Below are positions 23,459 through 34,103 of a DNA stretch of 64,000 nt, one piece after another; position 1 is the stretch's first letter, and each line of letters begins with the position of its first letter. This stretch comes from Dipylidium caninum (taxonomy: Eukaryota; Platyhelminthes; Cestoda; Cyclophyllidea; Dipylidiidae): positions 310,001-374,000 of the forward strand of contig QEYB01001046.1 in NCBI GenBank assembly GCA_017562135.1, read 5' to 3'. Under the pieces are notes generated by a model, which made no database searches, had not been told where the DNA came from, and saw nothing but the letters and a program-made list of their open reading frames with translations. Both the position numbers and the translations under genes were made by a program.

Positions 23459-26038
23459 GTAACCCACTTTCGAGTAATTTTTTGCAGCCTGTTCAACGGC
23501 ATTCAGTGCATACTTTGGTTTTTCGGTCCCTCAAACGTACACATGATATGTTTGAGGCTGACCAGGCTCGGTTGCCAGACATCGATGAAGAGAGGTACGT
23601 ATATCAAATTAGTAATTTTCGGCTCAAGTCAGAAGATAAAATTGGGCTTGAAACGTCGAGATCAATATGGTCCCATCCTAAACAGACCTCTAGAACCGGC
23701 TGTCCATCAGAAGCCACAACAAAGTACTCAGTTAGTCTTAAATGCATTTTGATATAGGCCTTCCCGCCCCACCGACATCAAACGAAATCATTCCATCTGA
23801 AAAACCGGACGAACTTAGTGATGTACAATCGAGGACCGACGCTCATATTGTTCAAGTTGGCAGTGACAAACTATTACTACCCAAGAAAGCGCCAACTATG
23901 CCGAAACCAACGTGGCATCCGCCGTGGAAACTTTCACGCGTTATTAGTGGCCACTCCGGGTGGGTTCGTTGCATTTCATTTGATCCGACAAACGAGTTCT
24001 TTGCCACCGGTGCCGCTGATCGGATGATTAAGGTTTGCCCAGTCCTGAAGGAAATTAGTCTTTAGATTTGGGACTTCGCTAGCGGCTATCTCAAACTCAC
24101 ACTCACCGGTCACATCAGTGCAGTGCGGGGTGTTGTAATCAGCCCCCGACAACCGTATCTTTTTTCTTGTGGTGAAGACAAGACGGTGAAATGTTGGGAC
24201 CTTGAGCAAAATAAGGTAATTCGACATTACCATGGCCATATGTCGGCCGTCTACGATATCGACTTACACCCAACACTTGATGTACTTGTTACCTGTGGTA
24301 GAGATGCCACCGCTCGGGTATGGGATATGCGAACTAAGGTAGGCTTATAAATTGTTTCTTCTCATAAAGACACGAAATCTACTAGGTTAACATCCATACA
24401 TTAAGTGGTCATTCGAATACAGTATCTTCAGTGCGTTGTCAGGAATCTGATCCCCAAGTTATCACTGCCTCACATGATGCCACCATTCGCTTGTGGGACT
24501 TGGCTGCTGGAAAGACCATGGTTTGCTTGACACACCATAAGAAAAGTGTCCGATCTCTTGCTATTCATCCCACCCAGTGAGTTTCCTTTATTGTCTCCTG
24601 AAATCTGTTTGATTGACTGCCTGTGGAAACCGAACGCCGCTTAGGCTCTCTCGCAGTTCTGGAACAAAAACTCTATAATGTATATTTTTTGTACCTTATT
24701 CTGCGTTACTTCGCCTTTTCGCATATGGCTTCTTAGTCACACTTCCATTCGAGCAATTGTTTTAGAATTTGAGTTAGATTTTGTGAAATTTTCAGGGACG
24801 TTTCCGGTTGACTTGGTAGCGGTAGTTTAATTTAATGTTGGTATTTACTGTAAAAAACGCATTTTCTCATGAGTATTTGTAACTTTTATTACTTTTCCTT
24901 AAAATTTCCAATTTTTTCTGTTAAATAGCGGGACTTATTATTTAGTTTTCTGCCAGTTTGAAGGATTTTATAATTAAATAAAACACCCGGGTTTCTAATG
25001 ACTTACTTTCCCATTTAATTCTGCGATTAACTTGAAGACGAAGATCTCTTCCGGACTTACCAATTAGCACCATTAACATGTTTGTTCGTTTCTCATAATC
25101 TTGTATTTTACATTAATATGCAGCCATTCTGCCTTTCATTAATCATTGAGCTGTTCTAGATGATGTTCAGGTCGGTACTTTCTCGCAAAAGGAGGCTTCT
25201 TGGCGTACTATTTATGTTTCTATCACTCCTCTTTTTCCCTTTACAGGAATGCTTTCATATCTGCTTCACCTGATAACATCAAACAGTGGAAGTTGCCAAA
25301 CGGAACTTTTTTACAAAATCTCTCGGGTCACAAGGCACTTGTAAATGCACTAGCTATCAACATGGACGGCGTTGTTGTTAGTGGAGGTACAATAGCTATC
25401 CTATTAGCAGTTCTCTTTACTAAGTAGCAACCACATTAGATAGCAGTGAGAGCTTTGATGTAACCACATGGTTTTGTGGAGATACATTCTGAGATTTCCG
25501 GTTAGGCCTTAATTGGTCACTGAAATCGGTATTTTACGGCGGGAATGTTAGCAGAAATTTGGAATGAAATCGTTAAACGGGAGTAAATTCATCTAACAGA
25601 TTTAATCGTTGTTGATTTCCTTATTAGTATTCTAGGACTATGAAGTTATTTTGTTTGTATCTATGTGGCGTGATTCTACGTTCATTCAGTCGTGTTTTAT
25701 GCATGACGAAAATTTTAGGTGACAATGGAAGCATGCACTTTTGGGATTGGCGTTCGGGTTACAATTTCCAGAAGTTGAACTCTATCGCTCAACCTGGGAG
25801 TATAAACTCAGAGGCGGGAATTTTCGCACTGGCTTTCGATCGCAGCGGTTCTCGACTGGTCAGCGCAGAAGCCGACAAGACTATAAAAATTTATAAAGAA
25901 GACGAGAACGCCGTAAGAGACTTTTTTCTACACCTCAATGATTCAGGATTTAAACTCATTTCTCAATGCATTTTTTAGACTGAGGAGACACATCCAACAA
26001 ATTGGCGTCCGGGAATTTTGCGAAAGGCGAAGTACTGA
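23450..26038 (+). CDS. PLRG1: PLRG1, pleiotropic regulator 1 (complete, nine exons)
   Basis: PLRG1 is a WD40 subunit of the Prp19 (NTC/CDC5L) complex that acts in the nucleus during spliceosome activation. Exons: 23450-23458, 23488-23594, 23629-23723, 23758-24032, 24066-24338, 24386-24576, 25247-25386, 25719-25912, 25979-26038. All phases agree and give 447 residues; the human protein is about 514, the difference being a shorter linker before the propeller. Diagnostic parts: [18 protein letters not shown] near the N-terminus (about 7-24); [17 protein letters not shown] (about 113-129) just before the propeller; seven WD repeats to about residue 428; C-terminal [20 protein letters not shown] dipeptides and GH starts are intact, e.g. 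[11 protein letters not shown] and [12 protein letters not shown]. Introns are 29, 34, 34, 33, 47, 670, 332 and 66 bp, tiny at the 5' end. No frameshift; the gene looks functional. Confidence 0.96.
23488..23594 (+). CDS. PLRG1: PLRG1 exon 2
   Basis: 107 nt, phase 0 in, phase 2 out, donor GTACGT. Encodes the conserved [18 protein letters not shown] segment and then [11 protein letters not shown]. Confidence 0.92.
23629..23723 (+). CDS. PLRG1: PLRG1 exon 3
   Basis: 95 nt, phase 2 in, phase 1 out. Reads [18 protein letters not shown], matching the KRKMAIKLRNEYGPVL part of human PLRG1. Flanked by 34-bp introns on both sides. Confidence 0.9.
23758..24032 (+). CDS. PLRG1: PLRG1 exon 4 (linker and WD1)
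   Basis: 275 nt, phase 1 in, phase 0 out. Variable linker, then [17 protein letters not shown] and the first WD repeat ([20 protein letters not shown]). Confidence 0.95.
24066..24338 (+). CDS. PLRG1: PLRG1 exon 5 (WD1 end, WD2, WD3)
   Basis: 91 codons in phase 0, donor GTAGGC. Begins IWDFASG, completing WD1, then two full WD repeats ending [14 protein letters not shown]. Preceded by a 33-bp intron. Confidence 0.96.
24386..24576 (+). CDS. PLRG1: PLRG1 exon 6 (WD4 and start of WD5)
   Basis: 191 nt, phase 0 in, phase 2 out, donor GTGAGT. Encodes [34 protein letters not shown] and [13 protein letters not shown]. Confidence 0.96.
24577..25246 (+). other. PLRG1 intron 6
   Basis: 670 bp, AT-rich, ending in a pyrimidine-rich acceptor (TTTTTCCCTTTACAG). 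No other feature seen. Confidence 0.85.
25247..25386 (+). CDS. PLRG1: PLRG1 exon 7 (WD5 end, WD6 start)
   Basis: 140 nt, phase 2 in, phase 1 out. Reads [19 protein letters not shown] then [15 protein letters not shown]. The unusual PDNIKQWK motif is characteristic of PLRG1. Confidence 0.96.
25387..25718 (+). other. PLRG1 intron 7
   Basis: 332 bp, AT-rich, acceptor AAAATTTTAG. Nothing else seen. Confidence 0.85.
25719..25912 (+). CDS. PLRG1: PLRG1 exon 8 (WD6 end, WD7)
   Basis: 194 nt, phase 1 in, phase 0 out. Reads [19 protein letters not shown] and [15 protein letters not shown], both closely matching human PLRG1. Confidence 0.96.
25979..26038 (+). CDS. PLRG1: PLRG1 exon 9 (C-terminus)
   Basis: 60 nt after a 66-bp intron (acceptor CATTTTTTAG). 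Encodes [19 protein letters not shown] and the TGA stop at 26036-26038, matching the human end EETHPVSWKPEIIKRKRF. Confidence 0.95.
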   Translation, partial: TEETHPTNWRPGILRKAKY

Positions 26039-26213
26039 GAACAATGTATTTATGAAATTTTATATTATTTCAAATAAGCAACAAAAAATCCGAGATCTAC
26101 TTTTCTGTCGCTTTTGGAGCTGAGCACTGGTACTTTGCGAGGAAGAACCCGAAAATTTATACGAAAATTACAGCACCTAAGAGGGAGCGGCTTTTTGAAT
26201 TGATTTTTCTCGG

Positions 26214-26219
26214 AATAAA
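26214..26219 (+). promoter_or_regulatory. PLRG1 polyadenylation signal candidate
   Basis: AATAAA 176 nt after the PLRG1 stop in AT-rich sequence. Confidence 0.5.
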
Positions 26220-26757
26220 TCTGAGACATAAGTTGTCAAACATGTTTTGTCAGGAGGTTGTATGGAGATAAGTTTAGGGTGGGTAGCGGTTCTTACCCAC
26301 TAAAATAGTCGTGAAAAATCGGTTCGCATCGCGCCTTTCCTAAGCTAAACGGTATTTTGAGGAGTTTGCCATTTACTCCAGGGAGATTATTTGGCCTGAG
26401 ATAAGCACTAGGTAGGAGCTTGCGACAAGTGTAGTCAGAACTCCTCATTTTTCATGAAAAGCGCTGGGCAAGAGATTCTGAATAAGGAGTTTATACAAAA
26501 TTCCTCATCCCTCCCCCCTCCCTCGAGGGGAAAGAAGCTGGCATAGCAGAAGTCTGCTTTTATGAATATAGAGGACATATAAATGACAAGCATATAAAAT
26601 AAACAAGTGTTACTACACAGGTAACTTGATTCGCACTTGCCATAACACCATTTTTATCTGGTTTAACGTTAAACCCAAAACGGTTTGGGCAAAATACTTA
26701 GCACCCGTGCTATTTACCGTCTGTAAGTTTGAAAAATGTGACAGGAAGCACACTTAA

Positions 26758-26835
26758 TGATATATGAGGTACACATCATAGGGGCATCGGAGGCTCCAGT
26801 GCATATGATATATGGCGTAGACATCAGCTGAAATG
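26758..26835. repeat. Imperfect direct repeat
   Basis: The motif TGATATATGAGGTACACATCA recurs about 50 bp later as TGATATATGGCGTAGACATCA. A short non-coding duplication. Confidence 0.6.
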
Positions 26836-27962
26836 TATCGCCGACTGAATGCTTGAGCTAACCTGGAGTTTTAATTAGGTGACTTTTACCTTCGACCGAG
26901 AGACGCATTCATTTATTACGTAAAACAAACTGAAGTAGAGTATCTCGACAAGGCTAATGAAACCTTAGAAAGACTTTCAGCAATACAGATATAATAATAT
27001 AGTTACAGTTACTATGTTATTTTAAGGATTGAGTATCCAAGGGGAGAAACTGAGGATGAATGTTATTAATAGATATTTACTCACACCTTCAGCAACAGCT
27101 AGTTAATTCGTCATAATTCGACTACTGCAATTGTTATCAAGGCTAAGGATGAGTATCATTAACATTAAGTTTGAGTCACAATTGTACATTCGCGAGTTAT
27201 TTCTCACGCCTTATGAGCATGCTGATTATGCTAGAAAATGAAAGGTTTAATACGTTTTCTGATCCTTCGTTATCCTTGAAAACTCCCTTTATAAATGATA
27301 GCTTAAAATGTGGTAATTCATTACTTCTCATCTTACCCAGGAGCTTTTTTGTTTGAGCGCTCCAAACATGGTCATTTTTGCCTTAGCACCATTTAATTGC
27401 CTTTACCTGCTTTGTCTCAAGAACAAATCATATCTTACCCACTTTTTCTGGTGCAATGTAAATGTAAGTTTAGGCCCGTGCACCAAAGTCATAGCAATAA
27501 AAAGGACAATCATCATTAAAACGAATACGAGTGTGACAGAATACCAAAACAAAGAACACAAATTCTCTCATTCTGTAATGATACTGATGATAGTTTAAAA
27601 ATAAGAATTAACAGACACTTACGAAGCAAAAATCTCATGCGTCAGATGCTAGTAATATGGATCCTGAAAAAAATCTCCCCAGGAATCATCGGGTCTTTCG
27701 TCAAGGTAAATTATTCCCCGAAATATTTTGTTATGATAGAAAACTATTTTAGGAGTCTGCTTCCATTCGACTGCGTGTATGTGAAGATCCCAGTCTTCGA
27801 AATGTTCATTCGCAGAGCTTAAATCGCCTGCCAAGAGGGGAGGCCTCGACGACACTGTTCTTTGTCACTCTTTGTACATCTCTTTATCCTCAAAAACACC
27901 ACTTTATAAACTGGGGAACATTCGCTTATCTTGCAAACAAAGCTATGCTGGTTTTTTCAACT

Positions 27963-27968
27963 TTTATT
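27963..27968 (-). promoter_or_regulatory. Polyadenylation signal of the unnamed - strand gene
   Basis: AATAAA on the - strand, 64 nt after the stop codon at 28032-28034. This supports that exon being terminal. Confidence 0.6.
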
Positions 27969-28031
27969 TTACACTTCACTGCATTTCCATTAATCGACAT
28001 CACTGGGTTGGCCAACTGCGCGATAACTATT

Positions 28032-28215
28032 TTACCACTTGTTTTCCCAGTTAATTTTAGGCAGAGCATCCTCCGCATTGCCACTAATCCGCCAGCCTTC
28101 TTCACTTTCATCGTATTCGTCCTTCGAGGAGGGCTTATCGCCCAGTCGTGCCACAGCCCTCCATCCCACCATATTCAACAATTCTTGGTTAGCATGTGTC
28201 GCGCAATCAATCGCT
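28032..28215 (-). CDS. Unnamed gene, terminal exon
   Basis: 184 nt, phase 2 in: one base completing an Arg codon, then AIDCATHANQELLNMVGWRA, then DKPSSKDEYDESEEGWRISG, ending NWENKW and TAA. Acceptor CCTTGATCGAG after a T-rich stretch. The poly(A) signal follows. Confidence 0.65.
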
Positions 28216-30903
28216 CTCGATCAAGGATTTGTCAAAAGTAAAGCGACATTAAAGGAAGCTTCTCTACTCAGTGAGAGGAAATGCCTTTTTTTCCGAGGTT
28301 GTGGCCGTGTAAAGCCGGTCAGACACGGACGAGAGTGAGGTGTTTTCAAGTGCAGTGAGGATAAATTTGTCTTTATAAAGACTTCAACAACACTACTGGA
28401 CCCCTGGTTATACACACAAGGGAGAGTTTTAATTTTCTTTAAGCTCCTAACAATCAAGGCACACTTCGTAAAGTAGACTAATTCTGATGGACGACGACCA
28501 CACACAGGCACACGCTTTCGTGTAATTTAAACAGATCGTCTCCTTATATGCGTTAATAAATGCTCGGAGAGAGGAACGGTTTTACTGTTTTTGTAGCTTT
28601 TCGGGCTTTAAGGGGTCCTGCACTGCTGCCTGATAGTCGACAACTATAATCTTTGGAGAATCAAATCAACAGACAAAAGATGGTTTCCACCAGGGAAGTT
28701 ATAATCTCCCAAAACCGCGATATTTTCCCATTCACCGCTGCCGAGCCGAGGGACAATGCAGATAATCCCCTTGGCCATGCCGGGGGGCGGAGGGCTATTG
28801 CTTCCTCGAGGCCACTTCGGTCGACGTAGAGCACAATATTCACTGGGACGATGAAAAATGTAGAGACTGAATACGGGGAAAAGGTCATTGGCAGCGTGGA
28901 CCGTCGCCTCAGTTCATTGGGAATTCTCTAACGCCACGCACTCTGTTATGACAAGAAAGGTGTCAGAGAATAGCAAGTTCGCGAGTTCTCCTGCTCCTTC
29001 GAAAACCTTTCGTGTCGTAACGAGCGTCGTTTCGAGAAGAACATGTTTTATTAGGGAGTTGATTCTCACAACGAGGTTGCCCTAATGCCCTTTTGTAACG
29101 AGTTACCTCAGCAACCCTCCCACGGTGGGCATGCGAAGGGCACTTTTAATCTCGCCACTGTTCATCACAGCCACCGTGGACCGTGACCGGTGGTAAAGCA
29201 GTCCGAAGGGCACTCGGTTAAGTGGGGAAACACCGGTGTATGGGAGGAAATAAGCCTCGGGTTTGAGACAAGCCTCCTCAATGAGAAGGCAACTGGAAGT
29301 GGAGGCTGCACTAGCGCAGGGAGCTCACACTACCCGGTGTTTACGCTGAAACACCCGCCAGTGTCCAGCCGTGATGGTGGCGTCGAAGTGGTTAAATTTG
29401 CCTATTTTGAGTTTCCCGAAAACATCGCCTTCTCGCGGTCAGCAGTTGACGTGAGTCGAGGATTTCAAAATAACGTGTTGACTGTCGGTGAATGTAGAAG
29501 TTAAAAATCCCTGAACTGCAAATGAGGGAGAAGAAGGTGAAAGAACATCCTCATCCCATTCCATTATCGCCTGACCATATCGCTGCTGCAATTCCTTTAA
29601 AATGCATACAAAGAGTCTTTTTAAAACCAAAAGGGTTGAAGAAAAAGTAAAAAGCCTGCTAAACTTGTGTCAGGGACCTAAAGCAATCAGAATTTCATCT
29701 TATGAGACTTCAAATTCATCGCTGCGACTGTGCCCGCGAGGTGGGACGTGGACTTTGGACTCCGGTGTACGCCAAAATTCGTGACTTAATCACTTATCAC
29801 TAATGCCAATGCCTTTGTTTATGCTATTTTAAGTTGAGTGATATCATAAAATGCCAATTGGCGTCGAGTCCACGAAGCAACTACAAAGGCGGCCTTGGGA
29901 CTTGGGGGCGGAGGGACTTGCAAATAGCCACGCAATAAAAAGCCGCTCGATGTCATGGAACCGAAAATGCACTGCGGCAACCAAATAGGGGAGCAGTTTC
30001 CTCCCAAATTCCTGTTAAGTCGGTCCGGTCACCGGAACGAAGTCGGCAGGAGGCAGAGTTTTGGACCCCCAAGTCGACGGTCTCACGCTCTCCGGTCGCC
30101 TGCCGAAAATAGCCTCAAAGACAATAGGCAGTGGAAGAGGGCTCCAAAATCTGTAGACTACGGCCAGTAGGGCCAAAGTCGACTCAACTGGCAGTGGAAT
30201 GTCCAAACAAATGACTCGTCCGCTGATGAGGGGCTACTTGAAATGATGTAAATGCAGGGCTGTCCTTGTCTGTGCTTCCCCCCGAAGGCGGAGTCAAAAG
30301 AAGACGCTATAAAGGGAGAGGAAGAAGGTGGAAGAGAAGAGGCATTATTTAGGCATAAGACAATGCACCAAAGGCAGAGGGGCAGACGGGGACAGGCGGG
30401 GATGGAGGAAGAGTGCGAAGACACATTTGGGCGACTGAGATTTACAACTGGCTCCGTCTACGGGAAACATTAAAGCTTGCCTTTGTTATCAAACGACCAA
30501 ACAGTGTCTCTTTAAGGGACGACTCGTTTAAATTCCTTCTGAAGTAAAGTCGGTCGCAACATCTGACAATTAGGTGCGTGGAAAACTCATAACTGAGGCC
30601 AACATCTTCGGCTCCTACCCGTTTTAATATGTGGGAGGAGAATCCAATCATCTCTTTGCCAAGTAATCCACATAGTTTGTAGACAGGAAGCAGTAAAGCC
30701 GGAAAGGGCTGGTCCCTCAAGCCGAGTACTGCGTACAAACGACTTAATATGCGAATTGCAGTCGTTGTTGTCGAGTTCCCCAGTTCTGAGGCCCAGTTGG
30801 CGTGGAATACTTCGAAGGCCGCCAAATCACGGACAGACGGGGCCGGCTTAGCGAGGTTGAGCCTCAAAATACGACCGAAAGTTTGTAGGCGGTTGGACTG
30901 AGC
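28032..30903 (-). CDS. Unnamed multi-exon gene, C-terminal 338 codons (join of listed exons)
   Basis: Six - strand exons (30903-30462, 30150-30087, 29616-29576, 29428-29329, 29292-29107, 28215-28032) join in consistent phases with no internal stop and end with TAA plus AATAAA 64 nt later. The peptide is mixed hydrophobic/charged and looks globular: e.g. AIRILSRLYAVLGLRDQPFP, LLPVYKLCGLLGKEMIGF, ATITAGHWRVFQRKHRVVCL, FLPYTGVSPLNRVPFGLLYH and ALRMPTVGGLLRAIDCATHA, ending in a Trp-rich acidic tail (EEGWRISGNAEDALPKINW). Several segments resemble helical-repeat proteins, but I do not recognise the family. Introns are 311, 470, 147, 36 and 891 bp. The last three exons are the best supported; the donors at 30461 and 29575 are weaker. 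More exons should lie upstream (candidates at 32856, 33021 and 34032). Confidence 0.6.
29107..29292 (-). CDS. Unnamed gene, penultimate exon
   Basis: 186 nt, phase 2 both ends. Strong acceptor (CAGCCTCCACTTCCAG) and donor (GTAACT). Reads CLLIEEACLKPEAYFLPYTG, VSPLNRVPFGLLYHRSRSTV and AVMNSGEIKSALRMPTVGGL. The + strand frame over the same bases (29190-29504) is its shadow. Confidence 0.65.
29329..29428 (-). CDS. Unnamed gene, exon (GKLKIGKF...)
   Basis: 100 nt, phase 1 in, phase 2 out, donor GTGAGC, followed by an intron of only 36 bp. Reads DVFGKLKIGKFNHFDATITA then GHWRVFQRKHRV. The acceptor (GACCGCGAGAAG) lacks a pyrimidine tract, so the 5' edge could be three bases away. Confidence 0.55.
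29576..29616 (-). CDS. Unnamed gene, small exon (tentative)
   Basis: 41 nt reading LFVCILKELQQRY, phase 2 in, phase 1 out. The acceptor has a long T/C tract ending TTAAAAAG; the donor GTCAGG is weak. Kept because it joins both neighbours in phase and keeps the frame open. Confidence 0.35.
30087..30150 (-). CDS. Unnamed gene, exon (tentative)
   Basis: 64 nt, phase 1 in, phase 2 out; acceptor GTAGTCTACAG, donor GTGAGA. Reads FGALFHCLLSLRLFSAGDRR. A second reading frame over the same bases is also open, so frame choice rests on phase fit with the neighbours. Confidence 0.35.
30462..30903 (-). CDS. Unnamed gene, large exon
   Basis: 442 nt with 147 uninterrupted codons. Acceptor after a T/C-rich stretch (CTTTCCTCATTGTGCTCCTC), phase 0 in. 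The proposed donor GTAGAC gives phase 1 out; without it the frame stops at 30442. Reads AQSNRLQTFGRILRLNLAKP, DLAAFEVFHANWASELGNST and FSTHLIVRCCDRLYFRRNLN. This is the longest clearly protein-like frame in the gene. Confidence 0.5.
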
Positions 30904-32855
30904 CTCAAATGTTGTCCGAGGAGCACAATGAGGAAAGTATCACCTGCTGATGTCGAAAAAGTTTGATTCCACACCTGAATTCTCGTCCCACCCAAGGACA
31001 CTCTTGTACCCGCGGATCGCCGCCACATTTGCCGCCCACGTCGAGAGTCAAATTCCTCGGGAGGAAAATACCCTCAGCGGAGCGCATACACGCAAGAAGA
31101 AGGATTTTGTGGGAAAATTATGCTATTATACAGAAGTGTAAGTTTGGCGATCATCCACGAGTGATAAAACATCATTTACGTCTGGAAAATCATCCCTTGA
31201 CCTCGGCAGATAGTACTTTTGCTGCAGTTTGGGGCGTCAGCCTCGGCTAGTTTGTGGAGCCTCATTTTGCGACCTACCGAGTGCGGTGAAAAGAGGGGCG
31301 GTTTCGGTGTCAGCTGCAGAAAGAGCTCAAATTCCCCACCGGCTTGGAAGTCAAGCACACAACAGACCCCACAAAGCCTAAAGCTGACGGTAAGGAAGAA
31401 TCAACTAGTTTTCGGGTGACACTCATGCTTGTGTACATTACAGATTTCAATTTGAGGCATTCGAAGATGGAAGAAGGGCGATTCGCCAAAACAAAAAAGG
31501 TATTCTACAAGATGTAAAGCCCAGATTCAATCACTGGAGCCATGAGTTTATGTTCTAAAATGAAATAAAGTTTTGCGTCAAGTTTTGGTGACGTCGAAGT
31601 GGGCGCCAAAGTCAGCGTCCACCGTGTCCTTCTGTGGAGGGCTCCCAGCGAAAAGAATCCCTCCACAGCCAAATCCACTCTCACTCAGGCTTTAGGGCGG
31701 TGTTCTTAAGTAAGAAGTGCCAAGACGTTGTGTCTGGGGCGTCTCACTTTCTCCACGAGAAGTCTGAACGCACAGAAGAGAATGAGAAGTGAGGGCAGAG
31801 CCTCCCATTTTCCGTCCCTTTTTCTTCGTTAGAGAGGAGACATTAGAAAGAGGAGAAAGGGGACGCAACTCCCTCGAGGCGATGGAGGATTTACGCAAGA
31901 GTGTGCCAAGACTTAAGTGGAAGCATTTAAGATGGGAGTGTCCCAGGAAGAGACAGCAAAACTCTAATTCCTCGACAGACTGATCACCTCCGACAAATGC
32001 GCAACATTCTAGCCTCTTCCGCACCTGAATGCATCGAGATATCGCAAAATCCGCGCCTATCACCCCGTGTGTTCATGGGAATGCGAAATAGAGAGGCAGC
32101 AGCTGGAACAAGTCACTGGAGTCCCCATGCCAAGGCTTCTTTGTTGTACCGGATACCACAACAATAGGGGAAGAGGTAAAATCATTCCGCTTCTGCGAGA
32201 TATTTCTCTGTGTCTCCTACCCACCTAATCCCAGCTCATGATTTGCCTTGTTAATTTTGTCGATGCAATTTGAGAAGATGACTTCCAAATCATCCCGAAG
32301 GAGACATTTTTCATCCTCGTGATTATGCATCACACCAGAGGCACTTGGGAGTGTCCACAGTCCACTGCCGCCCTCCCCATCTCCAACGCTAGCGACGGCC
32401 CACCCCGGACGATGGGGCGATTCGTACAACATGTTGGATAGTTTGGAAAATCTTCCACCGAGATAGAGAATCGCCCTACCCCCACAAAAGACGAAGTGAG
32501 AGAGGAAATGAGCGGATGCTGAATGGACAGAGGCATTAATTTGTACAGGGAGGCGGGTCGAGGGATCATCTCAACAGCGGAACCATAGAAAAGATGGGGA
32601 GGAGGAGCAGCATTGCCTCAACGGCCGGAGAGCGACGCAACGGTGAGGTGGCGGCGGAGATTACTCCCCGAGGATAGGTGAACAAGGTCCAATTTTTAGC
32701 GCGAAATCGTCGAAACCACTGGCGTTCACTCCTCATCTGTCCTTGCAATTTCTCTGTCGGCGAGTCGGAGAGGACGACTCGAGAGAGGCCTGCATAAACA
32801 GCGTATAAATAAGACCGAAAGAGTGGTTGAATCAAGGTACTTTCCACTTGATAAG

Positions 32856-33021
32856 ACTTTGCGGGGCGTAAGGCGCTCGGAGGTCGCCAGTGTGTGGGGC
32901 CTACAGAATCACAGTCGCGAGGCCTTTCACCTTCAGGAGAGAAAGCCAATTTCACGAATTTTGACGTCTGCGGGACGAGACGATGCAAGGCAAGAATAAC
33001 CTGTTCCTCGTCCAACATACT
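32856..33021 (-). CDS. Candidate upstream exon(s) of the unnamed gene
   Basis: An exon at 33021-32931 (acceptor TTGTTACCTCGAG, phase 0; donor GTGAAA, phase 1) reads SMLDEEQVILALHRLVPQTS then KFVKLAFSPE. A 74-bp intron would follow, with the next exon starting at 32856 (acceptor TTACGCCCCGCAAAG) and reading LSSGKYLDSTTLS before an unclear donor. Protein-like, same strand as the gene below 30.9 kb, and the intron size fits the short class here. Identity unknown; linkage to the gene is inferred. Confidence 0.35.
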
Positions 33022-33854
33022 CTCGAGGTAACAATTCCACTAATTAACTGGTTGAGCCCGAGTGCATTCCACAGTGAAAGGACTGCAAAAAAGGCACCAC
33101 TTTCGACTGACTTCTTCGCCTGTGTAATTTTAGCGTCTACCGAAGGATTCTGTCCGTTTTTAGAATAAAACAAAGTGAACGTTTTTTTCTACCGTCAGAA
33201 AAAGTTATTAGATAATATAATTGCTACTATTAGTGATTACTTAATGTCAGCGTGAGGGTATTTTGATATCCTGTTTATGGAGGATATTACAACTTTCAAC
33301 GCGAAAAATGGAACCAGTGCTTGTTTAATATCATTTAGAATTATTAAATTTTTGCTAGTCAGTAAATTGTGTGAGGATAAAAGCAAGGGAGAATAGGAGG
33401 ATGCTGACTCCACGGAATGTGGTTGAGGCTACGGAATTTCCCCGCCTGCTTTTGCCACTTTTGACGAGTCCCCAAAACAGCTTGTGGCTTTTCATTGTCA
33501 CGACTCAGTCCGATGTCCTTCCCGTCGAATACCAGCGGCCTCTTTTCTCGGACTGCTGACAACCCTTCTCCGAGTCGAGCTCTCCGCTCGGTATTCAGAG
33601 CTCGTACTGCGATCGTCCTCGAATTTTCCACCCTACACACCACAACATTCTCTTATTCAGAGTGGAATTTACTTTAGCGGTGGAAGGGCCAAGTTTCCTT
33701 ACGATTTCTCGTAGGTAATCCACCTTTCATCTTCTCACTTATCATCGTCATCATACGGTTGGAGAAGGCTCGATTTTGTTCTGTGCATGTGCGTGCGCAC
33801 TCGGTCGTCCGAATTATTCTCAGCTCATTTGCCTGGCACCCATCGGGAAGACTT

Positions 33855-34103
33855 TCACGCCACTCCTGTCCTCCGAATATGGCTCGAAATGGCTTGTTGA
33901 GCTGAAGTAAGCCTTTCCGCGATTGCCGATGTTGCCCGAAAAGGATCTTCCTTCGACATCGTCTTGACAACATCGTCGTCGAGCAAAAGACTGTCGTCCA
34001 GACCGTGGCTCATCAGAAACGTCGAAATCACCTGTTCCAATTTTTCAAACCATCCTCTTCTGCATGTCGCGTCAGAACTTGCATCTTCACCAAACACTTT
34101 CAA
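33855..34103 (-). CDS. Protein-like open frame, unassigned
   Basis: 82 codons rich in Asp, Ser and Leu (FEKLEQVISTFLMSHGLDDS then LLLDDDVVKTMSKEDPFRAT) with no recognised domain. It may be an exon of the unnamed gene, either whole or ending at the donor-like site at 34032. Composition is protein-like; start and end are not fixed. Confidence 0.3.
   Translation of the reverse strand: MKVFGEDASSDATCRRGWFEKLEQVISTFLMSHGLDDSLLLDDDVVKTMSKEDPFRATSAIAERLTSAQQAISSHIRRTGVA

Larger units (their letters stand above)
26039..28031. other. AT-rich intergenic region between converging genes
   Basis: Lies between the 3' ends of PLRG1 (+) and the unnamed - strand gene. Contains their probable poly(A) signals (26214 +, 27963 -) and an imperfect duplicated motif at 26758-26835. 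Short open frames here are what AT-rich DNA gives by chance. Confidence 0.6.

Noticed and set aside
29190..29504. 104-codon + strand frame
   Set aside because: It is the antisense shadow of two better supported - strand exons of the unnamed gene.
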